The translations under genes and the position numbers were made by a program. From contig CAMKES010000003.1 in assembly GCA_946411635.1 (NCBI GenBank), forward strand, positions 1 through 64,000: DNA of 64,000 nt, read 5' to 3'. The notes under the pieces were generated by a model that was given only the letters and a program-made list of their open reading frames with translations, searched no databases and was not told the DNA's origin. The first letter of the stretch is position 1. Every line of letters starts with the position of its first letter. Source of the DNA: an uncultured Clostridia bacterium. GTDB taxonomy: Bacteria > Bacillota > Clostridia > Christensenellales > CAG-138. Of this stretch, positions 36,586 to 45,032 are shown one piece after another.

Positions 36586-36614
36586 TTGCGTTTTCGGATT
36601 ACTTGTGCTATAAA
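36586..36614 (+). promoter_or_regulatory. Promoter of the interrupted tRNA-Leu
   Basis: TTGCGT, a 17-nt spacer and TATAAA, ending 13 nt before the 5' half of the split tRNA-Leu. With no strong terminator before 36818 it may now drive the island's intact tRNA-Leu. Confidence 0.65.
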
Positions 36615-36627
36615 TAGAAAAGCACTT

Positions 36628-36669
36628 GCCGGTGTGATGGAATTGGCAGACGTGACGGACTCAAAATCC
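36628..36669 (+). pseudogene. 5' half of host tRNA-Leu(CAA), split by island insertion
   Basis: 42 nt match the first part of the intact tRNA-Leu at 36818 exactly, up to and including ACTCAAAATCC of the anticodon arm, and then diverge. The missing 3' half is at 61728-61783. Joined at ACTCAAAATCC (36659-36669 with 61728-61738) the two make an 87-nt tRNA-Leu whose acceptor (GCCGGTG/CACCGGC), anticodon stem and variable arm (GATG-GCGA-CATC) all pair. Confidence 0.88.
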
Positions 36670-36817
36670 CCTTCGCTGTCTGTCGTACCAAAGCCCGGAA
36701 ACGCCCTAAAACAGGGCACTTTGAAAATTCAAAAAACGCGAAATTGGACGTTTGGCCTCCACTTTGGCCTCCGATTTCCGTGTTGTCCGCTTTAACGGAC
36801 AGGAAATAAAGTCTCAT

Positions 36818-36905
36818 GCCGGTGTGATGGAATTGGCAGACGTGACGGACTCAAAATCCGTTGGGCTAATCACCCGTGTGGGTTCGAGTCCCACCACCGG
36901 CACCA
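36818..36905 (+). tRNA. tRNA-Leu (anticodon CAA), carried by the island
   Basis: 88 nt with encoded CCA. Acceptor GCCGGTG/CACCGGC, anticodon stem ACGGA/TCCGT with loop CTCAAAA, long variable arm closed by GGG/CCC, T loop TTCGAGT. It lies inside the element, about 150 nt from its left end. Its variable arm differs from that of the split host gene, so it is a separate tRNA lineage, not a duplicate made by the insertion. Confidence 0.95.
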
Positions 36906-36942
36906 CGAAACCCCAGTATTTACTGGGGTTTCGAGCTTTTTG
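36906..36942. terminator. Terminator of tRNA-Leu, overlapping integrase 3' end
   Basis: CGAAACCCCAG/CTGGGGTTTCG hairpin followed by AGCTTTTT directly after the tRNA CCA. The leftward integrase gene ends inside the hairpin. Confidence 0.8.
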
Positions 36943-38299
36943 GAACCCCGTTTTTGTCCTTCAAATCCGTTGCGTTTGCCATTGTCCGAGCCCTTGTTTT
37001 TGCTTTTTTCAAATCCGATTCATTAGATGCCGCGCCGCTTTCCGGGTTTTCGGAGGTCTTTTCGGGAGGCGCCGAAATCCGTTGCGTTTGCTCCTGTTGC
37101 CCGTCTTTTTGGGATAAAATGCCCATGATCGCGTTTGCCGAAGCCACCTTGGACGAGTAATCGAGGTGCGTATAGATGTTGCTCGTCGTCGCGATATCGC
37201 TGTGACCGAGCCACTCCTGAATGTCCTTCAGCGCCACTCCGTTCGCGTACAGCAGCGTTGCGCAGCTGTGCCTGAGATCGTGAAAGCGAATTTTCCGAAG
37301 CCCGTGCTTTTCCAGAAATACCGGAAACGCCTGCGTGAGGTAATTCGGCTTCATCAGCTCTCCCAGTTCGTTCACATAGATGTAGTCAAGATTCTCCGTG
37401 TTGTAGCTGCTGCCGCAGAGCCGCCGATTGATCTCCTGCTTGTCGCGGATCGTCAGAAGAAAATCCTCGAACGGCTTCACAAGGGGCAGCGTCCGATGCG
37501 AAGATTTCGTTTTTGTACGATCCTTCCTGACAAGCATCGTTGAGCCGTCCACCTTCGTCTGCACGACGGTGTGGCGGATCGTGATCGTTTTTCGCTCGAA
37601 GTCGATCGCATCCCATTTCAGTCCGCAGACCTCGCCCCGCCTCAAGCCGTAGAACGCGGCAAGCATCACGCCGAGTTCGAGGTTCGTTCCCTTGACGAGA
37701 CGCAGCAGCGTGTCCAGCTCGTCCGCAGTGTAGGGATGGGTTTCGAAGCGGAGCTTTTTCGGACGCTGTACCTTGGCGGCAGGGTTGCTGTCGATCAGGC
37801 TTGTTTGAAACGCATACTTCAACGCCTTGTGGATGTTTGCGTGGCGATGAATGACCGTGTTCGGGCTTACCTTTTCGACCTCCAGTTCATAGGTGTAGTA
37901 GTCCTGGATGTGCTTTGGCGTGACGTCGCGGAGCTTCAGCTTCGGATGTCGCTTGTTGAAATACGGAATGATTTTGCCCTTGATGCTCTTTTCGTAATTC
38001 GAGTAGGTGGAAAGCTCCACGCTGTTTTTCATCATCTTGAGCCAGTCCGAAAGGAAGTCCGTGAATTTCAGTTCGTCCGGTACGACCGTCATGCCGGCGC
38101 TTGCCGCAAGCTTTCGATATTTCAGTTCCTGTTCTTTCTTCTGACGCGCCTCCTGCAGCAATTCTTCGGCGCGCTTCTTGTTACCCTTGACGGGCAGTCC
38201 CGTGGACTGCGACGGCGTTTTGCGGACGCCGTATTCGTCCGTATAGCTCAGAACGAGATAGTAGATCCCGTTCTTTTCTCTCAGATGTCCTGCTACCAT
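36920..38299 (-). CDS. int: Tyrosine-recombinase integrase of the island
   Basis: A 459-aa phage/ICE-type integrase. An N-terminal arm-binding region (residues about 1-60), a SAM-like core-binding domain (about 80-185) and the catalytic domain are visible. Catalytic residues: Arg in GLRRGEVCGLKWD, HDLRHS, GHSD and the Tyr in SNIYTHLD. It would act at the anticodon-arm core shared by 36659-36669 and 61728-61738. It reads towards the tRNA-Leu. Its C-terminal 60 residues after the Tyr are a hydrophilic, poorly conserved tail. Confidence 0.95.
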   Translation of the reverse strand: MVAGHLREKNGIYYLVLSYTDEYGVRKTPSQSTGLPVKGNKKRAEELLQEARQKKEQELKYRKLAASAGMTVVPDELKFTDFLSDWLKMMKNSVELSTYSNYEKSIKGKIIPYFNKRHPKLKLRDVTPKHIQDYYTYELEVEKVSPNTVIHRHANIHKALKYAFQTSLIDSNPAAKVQRPKKLRFETHPYTADELDTLLRLVKGTNLELGVMLAAFYGLRRGEVCGLKWDAIDFERKTITIRHTVVQTKVDGSTMLVRKDRTKTKSSHRTLPLVKPFEDFLLTIRDKQEINRRLCGSSYNTENLDYIYVNELGELMKPNYLTQAFPVFLEKHGLRKIRFHDLRHSCATLLYANGVALKDIQEWLGHSDIATTSNIYTHLDYSSKVASANAIMGILSQKDGQQEQTQRISAPPEKTSENPESGAASNESDLKKAKTRARTMANATDLKDKNGVPKSSKPQ

Positions 38300-38340
38300 T
38301 TGTTGCTCCTTTCCTGTAGCGTGTATTCACCTGCCATTGA

Positions 38341-38366
38341 CACGGACAGGATACCGCCTGTCCGTG
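38341..38366. repeat. Perfect dyad between xis and int
   Basis: CACGGACAGG/CCTGTCCGTG (10-bp arms, 6-nt centre) in the 88-nt gap upstream of int. It could be an int/xis binding site or an attenuator; there is no T run. Confidence 0.6.
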
Positions 38367-38388
38367 CCGATGACAAATGTGTGAGAGT

Positions 38389-38616
38389 TTACGAAACGGA
38401 TTTTTGAAGGCCGGTCAGATACTCAATGACCGAAACCTTCGGTATCCGGTATCGCTTTCCGATTATGTAGCTCTGGATCTCGCCGCTTTTCAGCAGGCGG
38501 TAGATGCTTTTATTGCTTGTCCCGCCGAGCATCGCGGAAAGCTGTTCGACGCTCACCACGTCCGGGTATTCCGTAAACATGACCTTGTAATAGTCCGTAA
38601 GGTTTTGCTTTCGCAT
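38389..38616 (-). CDS. Excisionase-like HTH protein
   Basis: A 75-aa protein with an HTH_17/MerR-like winged helix (DVVSVEQLSAMLGGTSNKSIYRLL... then GKRYRIPKVSVIEYL; cited in part). Directly upstream of int, in the classic xis position. It resembles the 80-aa HTH protein at 61228-61470, at the other end of the island. Confidence 0.82.
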   Translation of the reverse strand: MRKQNLTDYYKVMFTEYPDVVSVEQLSAMLGGTSNKSIYRLLKSGEIQSYIIGKRYRIPKVSVIEYLTGLQKSVS

Positions 38617-38627
38617 ATCGCTTCACC

Positions 38628-39515
38628 TCATCTTTCTTCCTCGCGATTGCGCGTTCTGCGCTGTTCGCGGGATTGCTCCCGTGCTTCCAGCATCCGCACA
38701 ATCGACCGTTCCATGTCGCGCGTGGTATAGTCGATGGGAAAGAACCGACGGATGTCCTGCGCCGGGATGCTCACACGCTCCCGCTGATTGGCTTTCTGCT
38801 CCTGCATCACCGCCATGATGCTCTCCTCGGTCAGATCGCCGCAGCGGAACAGGTTCTTCAGCCGGACGGCTTGGGAGTAGGAGGGCGTGCAGTCCTCCGC
38901 TTCCATGGCGTCCAGCACAGCGTATTGTTTTTCTTCGTCGAGATACGACAGCTCCACGCCGACCGACAGCGCCATCTCATCCCGATCGAGATACTCCAAC
39001 AGCTCCGGGATCAGGTTCGTCAGGCGAATATAGCGCTGTACCGTCTTGTAGCTTTCGCCGTACTCCTCACCGATCTGCGCCGTGGTACGGTTGTCGTCCG
39101 ACTTTGGGACAATTTGTCCCGAAGTGATAAGATCGGTTCGCTGCCCCTGTCGGTTCAACGCATCCGCTTTCAGCTTGTACGCAAACGCCTTTTCACTCGG
39201 CAGCAGATGCTCCCGGTGCAGATTGCTATCCACGAGCAGGATCGCCGCCTCGTTGCGGCTCAGATCGCAGACGATCGCGGGCACGGTCTTGAGCCCGACC
39301 GCTTTTGCCGCATGACAGCGCCGGTGACCGGAGATGATCTCGTACCCGTCCTTTTCGGGACACACCAGCACCGGTGACAGAATGCCGTGCGCGTCAATGC
39401 TGTCCATCAGCGCGAACATCGCTTCGTCGTCGGTGACCTTGTACGGATGGTTCGGAAACGGATGCAGCGCGGAGAGCGGCAGCTCCGCAGAGGTCGGTTT
39501 ATCGTTCCGGGACAT
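38628..39515 (-). CDS. ParB/Srx-domain partition-like protein
   Basis: A 295-aa ParB/RepB/Spo0J-family protein. ParB N domain: LPLSALHPFPNHPYKV, DSIDAHGILSPVLV, ISGHRRCHAAKAVG. An HTH core follows (TTAQIGEEYGESYKTVQRYI). There is no ParA in the island, so it may regulate element genes or aid maintenance and may not partition. The start at 39515 removes an arginine-rich leader; it overlaps the relaxase 3' end by 17 nt. Confidence 0.88.
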   Translation of the reverse strand: MSRNDKPTSAELPLSALHPFPNHPYKVTDDEAMFALMDSIDAHGILSPVLVCPEKDGYEIISGHRRCHAAKAVGLKTVPAIVCDLSRNEAAILLVDSNLHREHLLPSEKAFAYKLKADALNRQGQRTDLITSGQIVPKSDDNRTTAQIGEEYGESYKTVQRYIRLTNLIPELLEYLDRDEMALSVGVELSYLDEEKQYAVLDAMEAEDCTPSYSQAVRLKNLFRCGDLTEESIMAVMQEQKANQRERVSIPAQDIRRFFPIDYTTRDMERSIVRMLEAREQSREQRRTRNREEER

Positions 39516-40488
39516 AGCGCGGTTTCTCCTTCCGGTCGAGCGTTTTCCGAACATCGTCCGGGAGGCGGTCGAGAAGGCCCTGCGCGCGGCGCTGCCATTC
39601 CTGCAGCTCGCTTGCGCGGATCGCCGTTTCCTCCAAAAGCTCGCTCATCTTTACATACTCGTCGTCCTGCTGTGCGATCGTTTTGCTCTGCTCCGCAACC
39701 TCCGTTTCCAGTTCCCGTTTTGCTTTTTCCAGTTCACGGACGTAGGTTTCTGTGCTTTGCATCTGTCCCGCAAGCGAATAGCAGACCGGCAGCATCTGCC
39801 CGATCAGCTTCAGCGCGTCGTCGCGTTTCTTTCCGGCGTTGAACACCGTGACCGTTTTCAGCGCTTCCTCCAGCCGACCGTAGCTTTTCGAGAGATCCTT
39901 CGCCATGCGGAACTGGTATGCAGGGATGTGTTTTCGGTGCGTGATCCGGCGCGGCAGTCCGCGCGACAGGGTGGGGTAGCGCTCCGCCATCCATGCGTGA
40001 AACTCGTCCTGCCACTTGGAAAGCTCCTGCGCGTTGCCGAGAATGTCCTTTGCACTCAGCCGTCCGTTCTTCGTGATCGGCACAAAACAGAGGTGCATGT
40101 GCGGCGTTGTTTCGTCCATGTGAACGACCGCCGAGATCACGTTTTCCTTGCCGATCCGTTCGTACAGAAACGCGGTGGCGCGCTCAAAGAACTGTCGCTG
40201 TGCGTCCGGCGTCATGCCGTTCAGAATCTCCGGCGTTGCCGTGATCAGCGTTTCGACCAGCACCGTGCTGTTGGATCGCGTCCGGCAGCCGACCGCTTGA
40301 ACGCGGCTTTCGTATGCCTCCTTGTAGGTTCCCTCCGGCTCAACCAGATGGTAATTCAGATGCGATTTGCTCCGGTCGATGTTCGGATTGCTCTTGTATT
40401 CCAATTTCTTGCGCTCGTTGTGCCGGTTCCGCGCGGCGACACCGCCTGCCTTGCATTTCTGAAATCGCATGATTGCGTATTGGCTCAT
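39499..40488 (-). CDS. MobV-family relaxase (Pre/Mob)
   Basis: A 329-aa relaxase. MobV markers: N-terminal MSQYAIMRFQKCKAGGVAARNRHNER, here cited as YAIMRFQKCK and NRHNER, and the metal-binding HMDETTPHMHLCFVP. The C-terminal third is coiled coil (residues about 225-290). It should nick the oriT found just upstream (40764-40793) for transfer by a helper conjugation apparatus. No type IV secretion genes are present, so the element is mobilizable, not self-transmissible. Confidence 0.92.
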   Translation of the reverse strand: MSQYAIMRFQKCKAGGVAARNRHNERKKLEYKSNPNIDRSKSHLNYHLVEPEGTYKEAYESRVQAVGCRTRSNSTVLVETLITATPEILNGMTPDAQRQFFERATAFLYERIGKENVISAVVHMDETTPHMHLCFVPITKNGRLSAKDILGNAQELSKWQDEFHAWMAERYPTLSRGLPRRITHRKHIPAYQFRMAKDLSKSYGRLEEALKTVTVFNAGKKRDDALKLIGQMLPVCYSLAGQMQSTETYVRELEKAKRELETEVAEQSKTIAQQDDEYVKMSELLEETAIRASELQEWQRRAQGLLDRLPDDVRKTLDRKEKPRYVPER

Positions 40489-40535
40489 CCGGTCTCACCT
40501 CTTTCTTGTTTTGCTGTGATTCTCGTCTTTTTCAT
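40485..40535 (-). CDS. Short leader ORF coupled to relaxase
   Basis: A 16-codon ORF (MKKTRITAKQERGETG) with AAAGGAA upstream; its stop overlaps the relaxase ATG (GGATGA). It could set the translation level of the relaxase. Too short to judge by composition. Confidence 0.4.
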   Translation of the reverse strand: MKKTRITAKQERGETG

Positions 40536-40763
40536 AATCCTGTTCCTTTCGTTTGATGGGTGCGGAAGGAAGAACGCCGCATCGAAAACAATGTGAATTG
40601 CGGACTTCCTTCCGTTGGGTAATTCATAGAATCCTGCATCGCCGCAGGGTCGAGCCCTGTCGGATCGCGGTGCGCTCCTTCGGGCTCTCTGTGCCGTCGC
40701 TTTTCCCGAAAACCGACTGCACAGGGCAGGCAAAAGCGCCCGCTTTTCCTGCCGCGGCGGTGC

Positions 40764-40793
40764 AGTATAACACACTACACCTGCAAGCAGGTG
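40764..40793 (-). other. oriT of pMV158/MobV type
   Basis: On the minus strand a hairpin CACCTG-CTTG-CAGGTG (40793-40778) is followed at once by TAGTGTGTTATACT (40777-40764). The pMV158 oriT has the same arrangement, with its nick inside TAGTGTG/TTA (recalled, not searched). It lies about 280 nt upstream of the relaxase start on the same strand. The rest of the 40536-41019 gap is GC-rich with small inverted repeats and no gene I can support. Confidence 0.8.
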
Positions 40794-41019
40794 GTGTGCC
40801 CTTGCAGGGGGCTTTTCGACCGCCGTATAACGGTGTTTGACCGTTCCCGTCGGCCTCAGCGGACGGCGTCGAAGTGTCCTTCTTCCGTCCGTGGGCGGCG
40901 GCAGCGGGGGCTTGCCAATGGCAAACCACCGATTCTGCCTGCCGCAGGTGTCGCAAGGAAGGTCGTATAAACCGCAGTTTTCCTTGCGGCGTTCTTCCTT
41001 CCTTGCTCTCGTGGTGCGG

Positions 41020-42003
41020 TCACAGCCGTTCCCGCAAAGGACGCAGATCAAAGCACCAGCCCTTGCCGCGCTTCACGGAGGGCAGCCCAAGCTCCCGCTT
41101 TGCGTTCTCGACGGTCTTCTGGCTGAACCCCTTTTGCGCGAACAGGCGGTATGCGTCGGCGGACGGGATTTCGTCGCGCGTTGCAGCAAGCTCCTCAAAG
41201 TAATCGATCGCCTGCATGACCTTGGTCGGCAAATCGCCTTCGCCTTTCTCCCCGCCGTGCAGAAGCTCCTCCGCGCAGATGTCGCAAGCGCCGACATATT
41301 CCATTCGGTTGTTCCGCACCGTAAACTGCAGCGTCTGCCCAAGCGCTGCAAGGTTCGATTTGATGTGCGCCAGACACAGCACATCCGATCCGTCCGCCAG
41401 CCGCCGTACCAGAAGAATGCTTCGCGCCGCGCCCGCGATGTCGATCGAGCCGAGCCCGCGGTAGAGACCGCCCTGTCCCTTCGTCTTGTTCATGTGCCCG
41501 ATCAGCACGATTGCGCAGCCGGTGCGCTGGGCGATCCCGCCGAGCGCATGGAACGCCGGACGCACCTCGTTTGCGCGGTGCATATCGACCGCCGCGCCGA
41601 GATACGCCTGCAGGGGATCAAGGATCAGAAGCTTTGCGTTCGTTTTTACGATCGCCTGCTCGATGCGGTCATCCGTAAATGACAGAGACGACTTTGATTC
41701 GTCGATCACAAAGACCCGGCTGCAATCCGCGCCCGCGTCCTCCAGCCGCGGCTTGATCGTGTCCGCCAGCCCGTCCTCCGCGGTCTGATAGATGCAAGTC
41801 ATCGGCTCCCGCGCGTCCTCCTGCCCGAACACCGGCTCGCCGTTCGACAGCCGTGCAATCAGCGACATTAAAAGCATCGTCTTGCCCTCGCCCGGATCGC
41901 CCTGCACGATCGTCACCTTGCCGAAGGGGATGTACGGATACCACAGCCAGTCCACCTCCTGCCGCATGATCTCGCTCATGTTGATCAATTCCAGTTTACG
42001 CAT
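41020..42003 (-). CDS. RepA-like AAA ATPase (AAA_25)
   Basis: A 327-aa RecA-fold hexameric-helicase-type ATPase. Walker A GDPGEGKT (about residues 35-42), Walker B LLILDPLQAYLG and the sensor stretch GCAIVLIGHMNKTKG are present. A C-terminal winged-helix follows (SAYRLFAQKGFSQKTVENAKRELG, seen as DAYRLFAQKGFSQKTVENAK). Such proteins act in element replication or excision control. It is encoded upstream of mob in the backbone operon. Confidence 0.88.
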   Translation of the reverse strand: MRKLELINMSEIMRQEVDWLWYPYIPFGKVTIVQGDPGEGKTMLLMSLIARLSNGEPVFGQEDAREPMTCIYQTAEDGLADTIKPRLEDAGADCSRVFVIDESKSSLSFTDDRIEQAIVKTNAKLLILDPLQAYLGAAVDMHRANEVRPAFHALGGIAQRTGCAIVLIGHMNKTKGQGGLYRGLGSIDIAGAARSILLVRRLADGSDVLCLAHIKSNLAALGQTLQFTVRNNRMEYVGACDICAEELLHGGEKGEGDLPTKVMQAIDYFEELAATRDEIPSADAYRLFAQKGFSQKTVENAKRELGLPSVKRGKGWCFDLRPLRERL

Positions 42004-42057
42004 GGTTCCTCCTATCCGGCAGGGGAGCGACCTTGCCGCCCCCGCGCCATACCATCC

Positions 42058-42495
42058 TTATTCGTTTCGAATGCGATCCGCCTCGAGCAGCGTCGTAATC
42101 ATCAGATCAATCACTTCCGCCGGGGTGTCCTCGTCGAAGTACGGGGCAAGATCCTCGCGCCGGAGGATCACAAACGCGTCCGGGTCCGCCGCAACCTCCG
42201 CCGCCGTTGGCTGCGCTGTCGGTTTAAGCAGCGTTCCCATGGAGGCAAGCACTTCGTCGAGCACCGCGTCCTGCTCGTCCTCGTCCTCAGAAAGCTCCAG
42301 GAACATCTGCGGTTCCCGTTCCGCTTTCTCCTCATCCCCCAGCAGCGGCACCGTCATTACGGGGTCGGTTGCCATTGCGTTCAGTTCTTCCTCCGTGATG
42401 TTCGGGTTCTCAGCCATTGCCTGCCGCATGCACCGGCAAAAATCGGCAAAGCTGATCACATCCATCGTTTTGCAGTTCTCGTTTGTCTGTTTCAT
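42058..42495 (-). CDS. Acidic hypothetical protein of the element backbone
   Basis: A 145-aa very acidic protein (ELSEDEDEQDAVLDEVL) without recognised domains. AAGGAG lies upstream of the ATG at 42495; the frame is open further but lacks a start signal. It is the first gene of the leftward backbone operon. The 447-nt gap up to 42942 contains AT-rich promoter-like sequence near 42720-42800 but no other feature I can name. Confidence 0.65.
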   Translation of the reverse strand: MKQTNENCKTMDVISFADFCRCMRQAMAENPNITEEELNAMATDPVMTVPLLGDEEKAEREPQMFLELSEDEDEQDAVLDEVLASMGTLLKPTAQPTAAEVAADPDAFVILRREDLAPYFDEDTPAEVIDLMITTLLEADRIRNE

Positions 42496-42942
42496 GTTGT
42501 TTTTCTCCTTCTGAAATGAATTTGTTGTCCGGAAGGGACAAAGAAGGTTTTGAAGAAAACCCCTTCCGCATATTTCTTGCTTGCTCGTTCTCATGACCGC
42601 CTGCGTTCCTGCGCTGCCTTGCACCGCGTTGCCGCAGCGGGCTGTGCCCGCGACCTTGCCGAATGGCCCGGTTGTTTGCCGTATCCTCGGCGGCAGAACG
42701 ATATGAAGTTGTCAAGGTGCTGAAAGCTTGAAGTGTTTTTCTTTTTTGGCTTTCACCTACTACTCTTATTTACGGGGCTATTGAAATGAACAATTTGTGA
42801 ACATTTCATAGACGGTCAGATTTTGCAGATATTTAGGGAAAAATCAGAAAGGAGCAGGGATAGAATAATTGCCGAAATATGTTGATTAATAGGGCTATTT
42901 CTGATAAAATGACAAAAAGATCATATCGGGATTGGATAATTT

Positions 42943-44292
42943 ATGGAATTTGATTTGACAGAACAACGAAAGAGCTTCCATACGTTATGGAACAATGTAG
43001 CGTTTCATATCAATACAGACTCGGAACGCTTCTCACAGCCGATCATTAAAATGATCGGACCGAAAGACAGCGGAAAAACGCGGCTTGCGCAGGAGATTGC
43101 TCGTACATATCCAAATGTGCTGTATCTGTCCTTTGAGGGGCAAACAAGGGAAGATGCGCTTGCGCTGTTTCAGCAAATGTATCTCAAGAATCATGCGCCT
43201 ATCTCGGATTGGGAGCAGGCGGCTGATGCATATATGAAAGAACATGAAATCGGCTACAAGCTGTTGATCTGGGAGGATGAACATAACCCTGTTCAAAATG
43301 AATGCTATCATGCATTTTCCAAGTATTTAAGGGAAGACTCTGCATTCGTGGTATTTTGCATGATAGAAGAAGGGGACATTGAAATCTATGAAAGCATCTT
43401 TTCGGTACGGTATCGGACGCTTGCGGAATACTGCAAGCTGTTTGCTGCGTATGAGAAAAAAGATATTGTACGTTTGTTCGGATTGACCGAGGGCATTCCT
43501 GCCGTTGCAAAAGAACTGGATACAGAAAAGAATTACGAGGAGAACCTACGAACGCTCCTTGCATTCGATTCTGCTTTTTCGACCTATTTGCCGCAGCTGC
43601 TTCGTGAAACCTTCCGCGCCCCCGAAAGCTATTATCCGATCATTGCAAGCATCGCCTGTGGGAAGCACCGATTAAGCGAAATTGCAAAGGATGTCGGATT
43701 CCCGAATAACAAATGCGGGACCTATCTGGACGCCTTGATCAAGCATGGATTTGTAAGGGAAGAGAAGAGCGAGCCCGGCGCTTGGGCGCGGTACTATCTT
43801 GCAAACAGCTATTATATTGCTTGGGGCAGGTATGTATACGGAATGCAGAACCTGCAGATAGCGACGCCGGACTTGCTGATGCAGATGGTAAAAGAAAGCA
43901 TTGACGAGGCAGTCGCGCTCCCTGCGCTGCATGCCGCTTGCATACGCTATATCCAGCAGAAACCAAAGTTTGAGTACTGGCTTCGATCCCCCGATTCAAA
44001 CAGAATTAAAAAAGCCGTTCCGGTAAAGCTTTGGAACGGCACAACGGTGATTTTGGATTATTATGACTCGGACGATAGTGACTCTCTGATCGGGATCTTT
44101 CCGCATGGACTGGATAAACGCTATACGATTGACGATTATGAGCAAATCACGGAAGCGATCAGCCAACATGAAGGGCTCGATAGCGCACAAATCCTTTTGT
44201 TCAGTCTATATCGGTTCAGCGATTGGATCGTTCATAAGGCGGCACGAAACGCCCTGCTGTATGCGGTGACCATAGAGCGGTTGAAGTATTAG
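42943..44292 (+). CDS. AAA ATPase of the archaeal-ATPase/DUF234 type
   Basis: A 449-aa protein. Walker A is GPKDSGKT (about residues 39-46) and Walker B LLIWEDEHN. A winged-helix region (HRLSEIAKDVGFPNNKCGTYL) and a C-terminal DUF234-like, possibly nuclease-related, domain follow. Members are common in mobile islands, with unclear roles. It is monocistronic and AT-richer than the backbone, so it may be separate cargo. The ribosome site is weak. Confidence 0.72.
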   Translation: MEFDLTEQRKSFHTLWNNVAFHINTDSERFSQPIIKMIGPKDSGKTRLAQEIARTYPNVLYLSFEGQTREDALALFQQMYLKNHAPISDWEQAADAYMKEHEIGYKLLIWEDEHNPVQNECYHAFSKYLREDSAFVVFCMIEEGDIEIYESIFSVRYRTLAEYCKLFAAYEKKDIVRLFGLTEGIPAVAKELDTEKNYEENLRTLLAFDSAFSTYLPQLLRETFRAPESYYPIIASIACGKHRLSEIAKDVGFPNNKCGTYLDALIKHGFVREEKSEPGAWARYYLANSYYIAWGRYVYGMQNLQIATPDLLMQMVKESIDEAVALPALHAACIRYIQQKPKFEYWLRSPDSNRIKKAVPVKLWNGTTVILDYYDSDDSDSLIGIFPHGLDKRYTIDDYEQITEAISQHEGLDSAQILLFSLYRFSDWIVHKAARNALLYAVTIERLKY

Positions 44293-44295
44293 AAC

Positions 44296-44339
44296 AATAA
44301 CATTTTGGTAACTTTTTTTCTTATCGTTCATGGTACAAT
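44296..44339 (+). promoter_or_regulatory. Putative response-regulator box and promoter
   Basis: AATAAC (44296) and GGTAAC (44307-44312) are 11 nt apart, and TACAAT (44334-44339) lies 21 nt further on. The same geometry occurs upstream of the first lipoprotein gene. Confidence 0.5.
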
Positions 44340-44366
44340 GAGATTTGGAAAGAGGTGCTTTTCGTT

Positions 44367-45032
44367 ATGAATAGAATCTTGTTGGTAGAAGATGATCATG
44401 CGATTGCGGATGCAGTTGCATTGAACCTGCGGACGGTCGGCTATGAAGTTGCTGCATTTGACGACGGCAATGAAGCAGCCGCTTCGCTTGAGAAGGATCA
44501 TTCTTTTGATCTTGCACTCTTGGATATCATGCTGCCCGGTCTCGACGGCTTCTCGCTGTTTTCGCTAATGCAGAAATACAACATTCCCGTCATCTATATG
44601 ACCGCCAAAACAGACAGCGAATCGGAGGTGCGCGGGCTCAAGGAAGGTGCGGAGGATTATATCGTCAAGCCGTTTGAAATCGTGACGCTGCTCGTGCGGA
44701 TCGAAAAGGTGTTGGCAAGAACCGGACGGCTAAACCAAATCTATCGCTTTAAGGAGTTTACATTGGACGCAGAAAACCGGATTCTGACGCGTGCCGGTGA
44801 GCCAATTGAACTGACGCCGATGGAGTTTGATGTGCTGACGGTGCTGATGAAAAACAAGAACCGCACGGTTTCACGCGACCGCATCTTGAACGAAATCTGG
44901 GGTGAATGCTATTATGGTGATACACGTACTGTCGATGTTCGTGTGGCGAACCTCAGAAAAAAGCTAGGGCTGACCGATGAGATCCGCACCATTTCCAAGG
45001 TCGGATACCGATTGGAGGAGCGGCGGAAATGA
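44367..45032 (+). CDS. OmpR/PhoB-family response regulator
   Basis: A 221-aa protein: receiver domain with acidic pair DD (residues 9-10), phospho-acceptor Asp in LALLDIMLPGLDG (near 52) and Lys in YMTAKTDSE. A winged-helix output domain follows (ELTPMEFDVLTVLMKNKNRTVSRD, seen as ELTPMEFDVLTVLM, then DVRVANLRKKLG). AGAGGTG precedes the ATG at 44367. It is coupled to the kinase gene by ATGA. The likely targets are its own promoter and the two lipoprotein genes. Confidence 0.93.
   Translation: MNRILLVEDDHAIADAVALNLRTVGYEVAAFDDGNEAAASLEKDHSFDLALLDIMLPGLDGFSLFSLMQKYNIPVIYMTAKTDSESEVRGLKEGAEDYIVKPFEIVTLLVRIEKVLARTGRLNQIYRFKEFTLDAENRILTRAGEPIELTPMEFDVLTVLMKNKNRTVSRDRILNEIWGECYYGDTRTVDVRVANLRKKLGLTDEIRTISKVGYRLEERRK

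Noticed and set aside
40485-41051. A leftward 188-aa ORF rich in Cys, Arg and Pro
   Set aside because: It covers the oriT region, lacks a start signal and family resemblance; only the last 16 codons form a plausible leader ORF.
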